DNA of 64,000 nt from Chryseobacterium lactis (GTDB lineage: Bacteria; Bacteroidota; Bacteroidia; Flavobacteriales; Weeksellaceae). Of this stretch, positions 16,483 to 27,100 are shown piece after piece (the first letter of the stretch is position 1; every line of letters starts with the position of its first letter). The DNA lies in the NCBI RefSeq assembly GCF_003815875.1, contig NZ_CP033924.1, positions 3,844,001 through 3,908,000 on the forward strand, read 5' to 3'. Both the position numbers and the translations under genes were made by a program. The notes under the pieces were generated by a model that was given only the letters and a program-made list of their open reading frames with translations, did no database searches and was not told the DNA's origin.

Positions 16483-17577
16483 ATGAAAAAAGTATTATTT
16501 ATAGATCGAGACGGAACGCTGATCATCGAGCCACCTACAGATTATCAGGTCGATTCATTGGAAAAACTGGAATTTTATCCCGGCGTTTTCAAGAACCTTT
16601 CAAAAATTGCCGGTGAGCTTGATTATGAACTGGTAATGGTAACCAATCAGGATGGGTTGGGAACTGAAAGTTTTCCTTTTGAAGACTTTATCAAACCTCA
16701 GGAAAAGATGTTAAAAGCTTTCGAAAATGAAGGAATTATATTCAATGATATTTTAATCGACAAGAGTTTTGAACATGAAAATTTTCCGACCAGAAAACCG
16801 GGAACGGGAATGCTTGCAAAGTATATGTATGGAAATTATGATCTGGAAAATTCATATGTAATTGGCGATCGAGATAGTGATGTGCAACTTGCTGTAAATT
16901 TGGGATGTAAATCTATTTATCTAAATAAAAACTTAAATGTAAAATCCAGCCTTTCCACGACCAGTTGGATGGACATTTATCAGTTTCTGAAATCAGGAAT
17001 GAGAAAGGCAAAAGTGTATAGAAAGACTAATGAAACGGAAATAGACGTTGAAGTAAATATTGATGGAAACGGAAAATCAAACATTTCTACCGGACTTCAT
17101 TTTTTTGACCACATGCTGGATCAGATTGCCCGACACGGTAATATGGATCTTAACATTAAAGTCAACGGAGATCTTTCCGTAGATGAGCATCATACGGTGG
17201 AAGATACGGCGATTGTGTTAGGTGAGGCTGTTTTAAAGGCTTTAGGACAGAAAAAAGGTATTGAAAGATATGGTTTTCTTCTTCCGATGGATGATTGCCT
17301 GGCTCAGGTGGCTATTGATTTTGGAGGCCGGCCGTGGCTGGTTTGGGATGTTGAATTTAAAAGAGAAAAAATAGGAGATGTTCCTACGGAAATGTTCTTT
17401 CACTTCTTTAAATCTTTTACCGATTCTTCAAAATCCAATCTCAATATCAAAGCAGAAGGTGACAATGAACACCACAAGATAGAATCTGTTTTTAAAGCTT
17501 TTGCAAAAGCGATTAAAATGGCAGTAAATCAATCAGATATCAACTATAAATTACCTTCCACGAAAGGAAGTTTATAA
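16483..17577 (+). CDS. hisB: bifunctional histidinol-phosphatase / imidazoleglycerol-phosphate dehydratase
   Basis: 364 residues, the fused HisB. The N-terminal HAD phosphatase has FIDRDGTLI (nucleophile Asp and acid Asp), VTNQDG and [10 protein letters not shown]. The C-terminal dehydratase, from about residue 170, has [25 protein letters not shown] and [13 protein letters not shown] metal-binding histidines. It therefore carries steps 6 and 8 of the pathway. The N-HAD fusion, known from enterobacteria, also occurs in Bacteroidota. The 199-bp gap to hisH holds an AACCATTAAGA element. Confidence 0.96.
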   Translation: MKKVLFIDRDGTLIIEPPTDYQVDSLEKLEFYPGVFKNLSKIAGELDYELVMVTNQDGLGTESFPFEDFIKPQEKMLKAFENEGIIFNDILIDKSFEHENFPTRKPGTGMLAKYMYGNYDLENSYVIGDRDSDVQLAVNLGCKSIYLNKNLNVKSSLSTTSWMDIYQFLKSGMRKAKVYRKTNETEIDVEVNIDGNGKSNISTGLHFFDHMLDQIARHGNMDLNIKVNGDLSVDEHHTVEDTAIVLGEAVLKALGQKKGIERYGFLLPMDDCLAQVAIDFGGRPWLVWDVEFKREKIGDVPTEMFFHFFKSFTDSSKSNLNIKAEGDNEHHKIESVFKAFAKAIKMAVNQSDINYKLPSTKGSL

Positions 17578-17618
17578 GTAAGTAGAACATGGGATTTAGT
17601 TTAAAATATACTTTAAAT

Positions 17619-17730
17619 ATTTAACCATTAAGAAATTTGAAGACTTTAAGATAAGCTAATGTTCATCAAAGATGGGTAAATATGCTTCTGAAACACAGGC
17701 TTCAGCCATAATCTTAACGATTTAAAAATA
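17619..17730. repeat. AACCATTAAGA-family palindromic element between hisB and hisH
   Basis: Begins ATTTAACCATTAAGAA and ends TCTTAACGATTTAAAAAT, inverted ends that pair. The first 55 bases align closely with those at 45805 (AACCATTAAGAA, TGAAGA, TTTAA, TAAG, CATCAAAGATG in the same order). It lies inside the operon and has no open frame. Confidence 0.7.
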
Positions 17731-17776
17731 ATTTTAAAATAAATCGACCCGTTCATTTACAATTAAAATAAGACTT

Positions 17777-18355
17777 ATGATTGCAATAATAAAATATAAC
17801 GGAGGTAATGTAAGCTCTGTACAGAACGCTTTAAACAGGTTAAATATCAGTTCGGTCATAACGGATGATCCAGAGCAGATTCTGAGGGCAGATAAGGTTA
17901 TTTTTCCCGGCGTAGGTGAGGCCTCTTCAACAATGCAGCTCCTGAAGGAAAAAGGGTTGGATATCCTCATTCCAACATTAAAACAACCGGTTTTGGGAAT
18001 ATGCCTTGGAATGCAGCTGATGTGTAACGGGAATGAAGAAGGGAACACCAAAGGAATGGGAATTTTTGATATCAGCGTTAAAAGGTTTCCTCCCAGGGAT
18101 CTTGTTCCTCATATGGGCTGGAATACTGTTTCAGAACAAGGTTTTTCTTTATTTACCGGAGTTGAAAAGGAGAGTGATGTTTATTTTGTTCACAGCTATT
18201 ATTGTGAATTGTCAGACTTTACGACTTCGGTGTGTGATTATATTCTTCCGTTCAGTGCTTCCCTGCAGAAAGACAATTTTTATGCAGTACAGTTTCACCC
18301 TGAAAAATCCGGTGATATTGGAAGCAGGATTTTAAGCAATTTTATTCAATTATAG
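17777..18355 (+). CDS. hisH: imidazole glycerol phosphate synthase, glutaminase subunit
   Basis: 192 residues, class I glutamine amidotransferase that feeds ammonia to HisF. Catalytic Cys76 is in GICLGMQLM; the His-Glu pair is in VQFHPEKSG. The oxyanion region PGVGEASSTMQLL and the N-terminal YNGGNVSSVQNAL are as in other HisH. It would form the heterodimer with HisF (19113). The next gene, hisA, follows after 42 bp. Confidence 0.96.
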   Translation: MIAIIKYNGGNVSSVQNALNRLNISSVITDDPEQILRADKVIFPGVGEASSTMQLLKEKGLDILIPTLKQPVLGICLGMQLMCNGNEEGNTKGMGIFDISVKRFPPRDLVPHMGWNTVSEQGFSLFTGVEKESDVYFVHSYYCELSDFTTSVCDYILPFSASLQKDNFYAVQFHPEKSGDIGSRILSNFIQL

Positions 18356-18397
18356 TGATGAAACGCCTTTCAATAAGGTAAATTAAAAAATATACAA

Positions 18398-19120
18398 ATG
18401 AAAATTATTCCGGCTATTGATATTATCGACGGTAAGTGTGTACGCCTTTCAAAAGGAGATTACAACACAAAAAAGATATACAACGAAAACCCTGTTGAAG
18501 TAGCCAAAGAGTTTGAAAGCTTTGGTATTCAGTTTCTTCATGTGGTGGATCTGGATGGAGCGAAATCCAGGCATATTGTCAACCAGAAGGTATTGGAGAA
18601 TATTGCCCGCTCTACTTCTTTACATATTGATTTCGGAGGAGGATTGAAAACCAGGGAGGATATAGAAACAGCTTTTAATTCCGGAGCTCAACAGATTACA
18701 TTGGGAAGCATTGCTGTTCAGGATCCTGAATTCTGTTTGGGAATCCTTGAGCAATATGGTCCGGAAAAAATTATTCTGGGGGCAGATTGCGAAAACAGAA
18801 AGGTCAAAACCTCCGGCTGGCTGGAAGAAAGTGATCTTGATGTTGTTGATTTTATTTTTCAGTATAAGAAAAAAGGAATTCAGCAGGTGATCTGTACGGA
18901 TATTGCTAAGGATGGAATGCTGCAGGGGCCTTCCACAGGACTGTATATTGAGATTTTATATAAGACTGCGGTTCAGTTGACGGCTAGTGGTGGTATTTCG
19001 GGCATCAAAGACGTGTATAAAATGAAAGATCTCGGTTGTACAGGGACAATTATCGGGAAAGCCATTTATGAAGGCAAAATAACCCTGGAACAGCTTAAAA
19101 ATTTTATTGAAAATGCTTAA
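18398..19120 (+). CDS. hisA: ProFAR isomerase (phosphoribosylformimino-AICAR-P isomerase)
   Basis: 240 residues, TIM barrel of the HisA/HisF family. Asp8 in [13 protein letters not shown] and the Asp in [16 protein letters not shown] are the catalytic pair; phosphate-binding loops are IDFGGGLK and ASGGISG. Its 3' end overlaps hisF by eight bases, implying coupled translation of the two paralogous barrels. Confidence 0.96.
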   Translation: MKIIPAIDIIDGKCVRLSKGDYNTKKIYNENPVEVAKEFESFGIQFLHVVDLDGAKSRHIVNQKVLENIARSTSLHIDFGGGLKTREDIETAFNSGAQQITLGSIAVQDPEFCLGILEQYGPEKIILGADCENRKVKTSGWLEESDLDVVDFIFQYKKKGIQQVICTDIAKDGMLQGPSTGLYIEILYKTAVQLTASGGISGIKDVYKMKDLGCTGTIIGKAIYEGKITLEQLKNFIENA

Positions 19121-19865
19121 AAAAAGAATTATTCCATGTCTGGATATAAAAGACGGTTCAACGGTCAAGGGAATCAATTTTGAAGGATTACGAAATGCGG
19201 GTGATCCTGTAGAACTTGCGAAGAAATATGAAAGGGATGGTGCCGATGAGTTGGTCTTTCTTGATATTACGGCAACCATTGAAGAGAGAAAAACATTTGT
19301 TGAACTCGTGAAAAAAATTGCTCAGGAATTGAGTATTCCATTTACTGTAGGAGGCGGAATTTCTTCCGTTGAAGATGTAAGAAAGCTTTTGGAAGCAGGT
19401 GCAGATAAAATAAGTATTAATTCTTCGGCGGTTAAAAATCCAGAACTGATTTCTGATCTGGCTAAAGAATTCGGAAGTCAGTGTATTGTGGTTGCCATTG
19501 ATACCCGATTTGTAAACGGATTGGATCTGGTGCATATTAAAGGAGGCCGGGAGGCCACTCAACTTACAACTGTTGAATGGGCAAGAGAGGCTGAAGTCCG
19601 GGGTGCGGGAGAAATTCTTTTAACTTCTATGGACGGTGACGGTACGAAAAATGGCTTTGATCTTCGGATTACAAAACTGGTTTCTGAAAACATCAGCATT
19701 CCTGTGATAGCTTCGGGAGGAGCAGGAACGGTAAATGACTTTGTTAAAGTATTTGATGAAACAAAAGCTACAGGGGCTTTGGCAGCCAGTATTTTCCATT
19801 TTAACGAAGTAGGAATACAGGATTTAAAACAACAATTAAAACAACAGAAAATTAAAGTACGATGA
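19113..19865 (+). CDS. hisF: imidazole glycerol phosphate synthase, cyclase subunit
   Basis: 250 residues, TIM barrel. Catalytic Asp11 lies in [15 protein letters not shown] and the second Asp in [21 protein letters not shown] and [11 protein letters not shown] are the phosphate loops. I take the ATG at 19113 rather than the in-frame TTG at 19107, because the [11 protein letters not shown] start fits the family. It overlaps hisA by 8 bp and hisIE by 4 bp (ATGA). Confidence 0.96.
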   Translation: MLKKRIIPCLDIKDGSTVKGINFEGLRNAGDPVELAKKYERDGADELVFLDITATIEERKTFVELVKKIAQELSIPFTVGGGISSVEDVRKLLEAGADKISINSSAVKNPELISDLAKEFGSQCIVVAIDTRFVNGLDLVHIKGGREATQLTTVEWAREAEVRGAGEILLTSMDGDGTKNGFDLRITKLVSENISIPVIASGGAGTVNDFVKVFDETKATGALAASIFHFNEVGIQDLKQQLKQQKIKVR

Positions 19866-20449
19866 ACATTGATTTTAATAAAGATAATGGGCTTGTTCCT
19901 GTAATTATTCAGGACGACAGAACACTTCAGGTGCTGATGCTAGGCTACATGAATCAAGAAGCTTTTGAGAAAACAAAGCAAGAGAAGGTTGTCACTTTTT
20001 ACAGTCGATCCAAAAACAGATTGTGGACAAAAGGAGAGGAGTCCGGAAATTTCTTAACCGTAAAAAGTATCGATATCGATTGCGACCAGGATACGATTTT
20101 AATCAAAGCAACGCCTACAAATGTTGTTTGTCATACCGGAAGTTTCAGTTGTTTCGGTGAAAAAGATTCCAAAGGATTTTTATATGAGCTTGAAGAAAAA
20201 GTATCGCAGAGAATTGATAACAAGACGGAAGGATCCTATACCTATTCACTGTATCAGAAAGGAATTAACAAAATGGCCCAGAAGGTAGGAGAAGAGGCAG
20301 TAGAAGTGGTTATTGAAGCTAAAGATAATAATGCTGAACTTTTTAAAAATGAAGCTGCAGATCTGATGTACCATTTCCTTATTTTATTGAAAGCAAAAGG
20401 ATTTTCATTACAGGATATAGAGGAAGTCCTTCGGGACAGAGATCGATAA
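19862..20449 (+). CDS. hisI: bifunctional phosphoribosyl-AMP cyclohydrolase / phosphoribosyl-ATP pyrophosphatase
   Basis: 195 residues, fused HisIE, steps 2 and 3 of the pathway. The N-terminal cyclohydrolase (residues 1-105) has [32 protein letters not shown], the DCDQD metal site and Cys ligands in [11 protein letters not shown]. The C-terminal pyrophosphatase (about 110-195) has the helical [20 protein letters not shown] and [12 protein letters not shown]g-binding motifs. It is the last gene of the operon, before the terminator at 20448. Confidence 0.96.
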   Translation: MNIDFNKDNGLVPVIIQDDRTLQVLMLGYMNQEAFEKTKQEKVVTFYSRSKNRLWTKGEESGNFLTVKSIDIDCDQDTILIKATPTNVVCHTGSFSCFGEKDSKGFLYELEEKVSQRIDNKTEGSYTYSLYQKGINKMAQKVGEEAVEVVIEAKDNNAELFKNEAADLMYHFLILLKAKGFSLQDIEEVLRDRDR

Positions 20450-20477
20450 ACCCTTTGAATTATTTCAAAGGGTTTTT
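20448..20477 (+). terminator. his operon terminator
   Basis: ACCCTTTGAA / TTCAAAGGGT stem with a short loop, followed by TTTTTTG. The first bases of the stem overlap the stop codon of hisIE. Confidence 0.9.
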
Positions 20478-20656
20478 TGTTGATTTTGAGAGAATTGTAG
20501 TGCTGGATTTAGATAATTTAATAATATAAAAAGAACCAAAGGATAAAATTGTATTTAGAAATTAATATTGTAATGATCAATATTCATGAAACAACAGTGC
20601 GATATTGACTGATATCATTGGAAAGCATTAGCTTTTCAATTGAAAAAAACATTAAT

Positions 20657-21127
20657 ATGAAAAAACTCTGCATGAGTGCAATACTCGTTTGCACAACCGT
20701 GAGTGTGTCTGCTCAGGGAACAGAAATCTATTTTAAATACGACGAAGCTGGTAATCAACGCTACAGGGGACCCGATGTCAGTGCTAAACAAGTACCTGAA
20801 ACTTCATCGGAAGCAAAATCCAAAACAACCTCTTTAGCCACATCTTCTATCATTGATGAGAAGGCATTCTGGAAACAGATACGCCTGTATCCTGTTCCGG
20901 TGAATGACTATTTAACTATTGACTGGACTGAGGAAGTAGATGGATTGATCGAATCCGTTTCTTTATACCAGCATAGTACAGTACACTGGAAATTCCAACA
21001 ACAGAATTTACCCGATTTGAATAAGCAGTTGAAAATTAATATGACCGGTTATGACTGGGGTATATACATAATACGCTTTACTTTAAAGGACGGAAGGATT
21101 TTCTCTAAAAACATCACTAAAAGATAG
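20657..21127 (+). CDS. secreted T9SS-tail protein preceding the RHS toxin
   Basis: 156 residues: signal peptide (MKKLCMSAILVCTTVSVSAQ), then KYDEAGNQRYRGPD (a YD-like RHS echo), a Ser/Thr-rich linker, and a C-terminal type A T9SS sorting domain from about residue 83 (LYPVPVNDYLTIDW ... YDWGIYIIRF ... KNITKR). I use the ATG at 20657; an upstream ATG at 20618 would place 13 residues before the signal peptide. It ends seven bases before the giant RHS gene. The RHS protein has no such tail, so this small protein may carry or guide it through T9SS; that is inference. Confidence 0.8.
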   Translation: MKKLCMSAILVCTTVSVSAQGTEIYFKYDEAGNQRYRGPDVSAKQVPETSSEAKSKTTSLATSSIIDEKAFWKQIRLYPVPVNDYLTIDWTEEVDGLIESVSLYQHSTVHWKFQQQNLPDLNKQLKINMTGYDWGIYIIRFTLKDGRIFSKNITKR

Positions 21128-21134
21128 TACGGCC

Positions 21135-24100
21135 ATGAAATCTAACAGCAATAAAATGAAATTTATTTCATCCATTATAGTATCATGCCTTTCTATTTTT
21201 GGTTTTTCACAGACAGTGTCACCAGACAAGTTTCACGATACGAAAGGAAATATTGAAGTCACCAGTGCGGGACAACTTCAATATACGTTAGCAATTGATG
21301 TTCCCCCGGGTATTCAAAAAACGGCTCCCAATATCAGCCTTGCTTACGTGAGTGGAGCAACCAATGGCATGGCCGGCTATGGCTGGAATATTTCAGGAAT
21401 AAGCTCCATATCAAGAATTGGAAAAAATCTTGAAAAAGACGGCATAACAAAAGGTGTACAGCTCGATTATTCTGATTCTTACAGTTTTAACGGACAAAGA
21501 TTGATTTTAAAATCCGGAGAATATGGAAAAGATGGTGCAGAATACATAACGGAAAAGTATTCGAATATAAAGATTAAATCTGTAGGTTCAGTTACAGGAC
21601 AATTATGGCAAGGCCCCGAATATTGGGAGATTACTTCCCCTGACGGATCACAGATATGGTATGGGGCTACTGCCTCAGGAGAAAGCCCGGCAAGAACTCC
21701 CATCGATTATAATATTGTAAAATCAAAAGATACTAACGGTAATTATGTTACCTACAATTATGCTTCTGAAAGTAATGTGTCAGTTATCAGTACCATTGAG
21801 TGGGGAGGAAATGAAACCCAGAGCACACCACACTTTAATAAAATTGAGTTTGTTTTTGCACTAAGACCAATGCCTGAAACAGCCTACATAAAAGGAGTCC
21901 TCTTTTCTCAATCAAAGCTGCTTGAATCAGTTGTTGTTTCTACAAATAGCAAACAATACAAAAAGTACAACGTCAGCTATAAAAAGGACCCCCAACAGAC
22001 CGCTTATAGGTATCTGGACAAAATAACCGTTTTAAATAGTAAAAACGAAGAGGCAAATCCTGTGCTTTTTACATATGAAAAATCATATGGACCAAATTCA
22101 AGTGGATCATATTTTGAATTTCCTCAGACTTATGGAGGAATACTAAAGTTTAATAGTGACACTGATGTATTGGGAGATTTTGATGGCGACGGCACTCTTG
22201 ATTTATTGAGGTATCATTCACAAACATCGGCTAAAACACCACAAATAGGAGTATACCTGTATAAAAATTATTATTCGTATAACCCTGATTCTTTTAGTTA
22301 TCCAATATTCACAGGAAGTTCTTTATCAGGATTTAAAAACGCAGTTGCTGTGAATTTAAAAAAGAATAATGTTATCCGCAACCGACAGGGATTTGTTATC
22401 ATGAAACAGGTTAATAATACATCTAAACCTGATCTTGAACTTTCATTTTATAGTCTTTCAGAAAATAACGAATTAAATCTGGATTTTAAAAAGATTATTC
22501 CCAATGCCGATTATGATAATTCTGACGATGGTGGACAAAACGGAACAACTACAACATTATTAGGAATAAAAAATGTTGATTTCAATGGAGATGGACTTAG
22601 TGAAATTGTTTTACAGCTCAATGATCGGGTATGTCGACTAACAGATCCAAACAGTTCTGCTAAGTTACCTCACAAGTGTGTAGATTATGGAAGATATTAT
22701 GTAATCGATCCTGATGAATCAATTCAAAATAATAATTGGTATTATCCTTTGTCGCTATATACTGCGGGTAAGGAAGATGCATTTACTACTTATAAAGCAG
22801 GGGATTTCAACGGTGATGGAATGTTTGATTTTATGAAACTGGATCAGAACAAAAAACCATTACTAATTACATTCAAAAAAAATCTCCAGGGTAAATATGA
22901 ATCCGGTATATCACCTTTTAATCCCACAAATAATGAAGAAGTGAAAGGAGTTTGGGAAGATGCTTTGGTGGGGGATTATAATGGGGATGGAGTAAGTGAC
23001 ATTATGATGCCAACTTCAAGCACTTCCGCATATTGGTACACTTACACATCAAAGGGGAATGCCTTCAAGGAGGATATGAATCCTTTTATGCGCCCTCAAA
23101 GAGAGCGTCAAGTGCTTAGAGACCCCTATCAGGCAATAAAAATTTACAATCCCCGGACTTTTGTAGCCTATGATATTAACAATGATGGTAAAACTGATCT
23201 TATAAGCCTTGAATCAACAAGATTTTTGTTTAGGCGGACTAATCTGGACAATTCTTCAGGAGCGGGTTACAAAGGTGATACTAACTACATATTTAATGTT
23301 TTTTCAACTACTGGAGGACAGAACAGCCAATTGACTATCAACAAGGGGGGGTATAACTATAATCTAAATAATGATAATATAAATGAGACGATAGCAGTAA
23401 ACACTGAAGATATGATAGGCGTACCTGTGGACTTGTGGACAGGAGCCATGCTAAAGCGGCTTGTTATGGCTTCTATCGGGACAAAGACTCATCCTTATGG
23501 TCTCATACAGGCTGCTTTGTCAACTAAATATTTTGATATAGCTATGCAAGGGCGTATTAGTAGTATTTCGCAAGGAGGTATTACCACTGATATTACCTAT
23601 AAGCAACTCGATAAAGACAAAAATCCGGGACTGTATGATGGTGTTAAGACAGAAAACTATCCGTATGTTGAAATCAATCAGTCCACAGGAATGTATGTAG
23701 TTTCAGGGATTACTCAAAGTACTACGTCAGATAAAAAGCTAAAGCAGGATTTCAGGTACAGAGGTCTAACCTCGAACATCTTTGGAAGGGGAATGATTGG
23801 CTTTAGGAAAACGGCGCGTTCTTCTTGGTATACTGACGGATTTGAAAATACAAAAATTTGGACAGGTGTTGAAATAGATCCTTTAAATGATGGTATTCCG
23901 GTAAAAGAATGGTCGATCAGAACCAATGATGAAGCTAAAATATTTCCGGCAGATGTTTCAGAAAACAATTCTGATTTACTAAGTTTTACATCTACCGGTT
24001 ATCAAATCGATAAGCTTTTAAACGGGCAGATTGTTACAAGTGTTGCTGATGTCGATAAGGCTAAAGTAGTTACAGCCATTCTTCCGAAAATAACCAAAAG

Positions 24101-27100
24101 CAAAGACTTTTTAACCGGAACCTTAACCGATAAGATCACATCCTACACCAATTATTATCTTCCGGCAAAGATTATTTCTTCGATTAATAATAATTATGCG
24201 GTTACCACTTCTACATTCGGGTATAACCACAATCCATCCGGCACCGGAAAGGGCTATTATATAGGACGTCCATCGTTCCAAACTGAGGTGGTTCAGGCGT
24301 ATGGCGATACTCAAAAGAATACTACACTCTACTCTTACGAAAATGACCTTTTGGCTAATAGTATACTTATTGCCGGATCTGACTTAGACAGTACAATAAA
24401 GGAAGAATATTCTTATGACGGGTTTGGGAATATGACCGCCAAAAAGACAACTGCGAGAATTGATAATAATTCAAGATCTGAGAAAACAGAATATGACCCT
24501 AAAGGTAGATTTGTTATAAAGAAAACAGATAATTTAGGACTGGAAACTTCTATTGAATATAATGATTGGGGGCAGATTGTATCCCAGACAGATCCTTTCA
24601 ATAATATTCTATCCAATACCTATGATGGCTGGGGCAAGCTGCTAACGTCCACCACCAATCTGAGCGGTACAACGACATACTCTTACGATAGGGATAGTAA
24701 TTCTAATGTGACAGTTGCCCGATATGAGCCGGATGGTAATATATCAAAAACTTTCACCAACAAATTGGGACAGGAATATAAGTCTTCTACAAAAGCATTC
24801 GGACAAGGTCAATTTATTTCCAAACAAACCTTGTATGATGTATTAGGAAGGAAAATTAAAGACTCTGAACCTTATTTTGAGGGACAAAGTGCCAGTGGAT
24901 GGAATACCATTACCTATGATGACTCGGTATTGCCTGCTAAGGTAACAGTAACAGCATTTAATGGTAATAAAGCGGAAACTTCAGTTTCAGGCCTCACCAC
25001 AACCACTCAGGAGCTTAATGGATATGGAAGAATAACCTCGAAAACAGCAGATGCCTTAGGGAATATTATTTCTTCAACTGATAAAGGAGGAACCATACAA
25101 TTCTCTTATAATGCGGCCGGAAAACAAATTCAGGCAAAATATGCTGAAAATATTGTTACCACAAAGTATGATTCATGGGGACGAAAAATTGAATTCAACG
25201 ATCCTTCGAATGGAACATATAAATATGAGTATAACGGATTTGGACAAGCCAAAAAGACCAAAAGTCCGAAAGGAACTAAAGAATATACTTATAACAATCT
25301 GGGACAGCTGATTTCTCAGAAAGAGCTTTCCACCACAGATGGCGGACAGGCAACTAATAAGACCATTTCTTTTACCTATAATGATAAAGGTTTGCTGACC
25401 GCAAGATCCGGGCAGATAAAATGGCAGACGATCAGTACTGTTTTCACCTACGATCCTCAAGGAAGGCTGTTGTCTTCCACAGAGAACAGTAACGGAAAAA
25501 CCTATAGTCAGAAAGGGATTACCTATGATGATAAAGGAAAAGTAATTTCTTATGAAAAAGAACTGCTGTCTTATGGCGTTTCCACAAAGGTTACTATAGA
25601 AAACGTGTACAGCCCATGGAATGGGGAACTCTACCAGATGAAGGATAAAAGCTCAGGAAAGATTCTTTGGGAGCTGAAAGAAATCAATCCTAAGGGACAG
25701 GTGTTAAAAGCCAGATTAGGCGCTGCGGATGTGAGTAATTCATATGATACCAATGGCTTCCTTACAAACGTTGATCATTCTTCACAAGCAAAGCCAGGGA
25801 TTCTGCAACTTTTATATTCGTTTGATGCTATCAGAAATGAGTTGAAAAACAGAACCACGGGAGGAGATTTTAATATTGTTGAATCTTTTGATTATGACGA
25901 CAATAACCGACTTATCAACTGGACGAATCCGGTAACGGGAATTAAACCGTCTGCCAACAGAAATGTGTATGACATAAAAGGCAGGATCATGGAAAATGAT
26001 CAGGTAGGTGCCATAAAGTATGAAAATGCTGCTAAACTCTACCAGCCTACCGGAATGACTCTAAATACTGCAGGAACACAGAATTATAATAATGATCTGA
26101 TCCAGACTATTACTTATAATGAGAATAATGATCCGGTACAAATCAATGGCCAGAAAGCTCAAATCAGTTTTGAGTACGGATTAGGTAGTATGCGGCAACG
26201 TGTAGATATTACCAAACCAATGGGAGGATCGAGTGAATATAAAATGGCAGGAAGTGGAATTGTGGATCCCAATGCACCTATATGGAACAATACCATCAGC
26301 AAGTTTTACAGCGAAGATGGCAGCTTTGAAGTGGTAAAAGACCAAACCGCGGGTCAGGAGAAGCATATTTTATATATCGGTGGCAGTCCTTACGAGTCTA
26401 ATATTGTATATTTGAAAGACTTTGGTCAGACAGGAGGTTCTTATAAATTTCTTCACAAAGACTATATCGGAAGCATCCTTGCCATCAGTGATGAGGAAGG
26501 AAATAAAGTGGAGCAGCGCCATTTTGATGCCTGGGGCAATTTAACAAATCTGGCATTTGGGAATAATGGAGCAGTAATTACAGACAAGTATAGTATTGAC
26601 AGCTCACCTTTATTAATTGACAGAGGCTATACAAGTCATGAACGTTTTGCGGATATAGGGATCATCCATATGAATGGCAGGTTATATGATCCGTTACTCA
26701 GAAGGTTCCTGAGTGCCGATGAAAATATACAGGATCCTTCCAATACTCAGAATTATAATAAGTACGGGTATGTGATGAATAATCCTCTCATGTACAATGA
26801 CCCAAGCGGAGAATTTATACCGTGGTTAATTGGGGCTATAGTAGGAGGATATTTAAATGGTGTAGCCGCCAATAATGGAAACTGGAACCCCGGAAAATGG
26901 GACTGGCAGAATACATGGAGCGCGGTACTTGGTGGTGCCATAGGCGGAGCAGCTGTTTCAGGAGCTTTAGGAAATATAGCCAGTAATGCAGGAGCTATTA
27001 AAAGCTTCTTACCGGGTATTGTCTCAGGAGGGTTGAATTCTGCATTTAATGGAGGTAATTTCTTGGGAGGAGCTATAGGAGGGATTTCTTATACAGGCAA

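Noticed and set aside
18033..18335. second plus-strand frame inside hisH
   Set aside because: Lies entirely inside hisH in another frame without any family feature.
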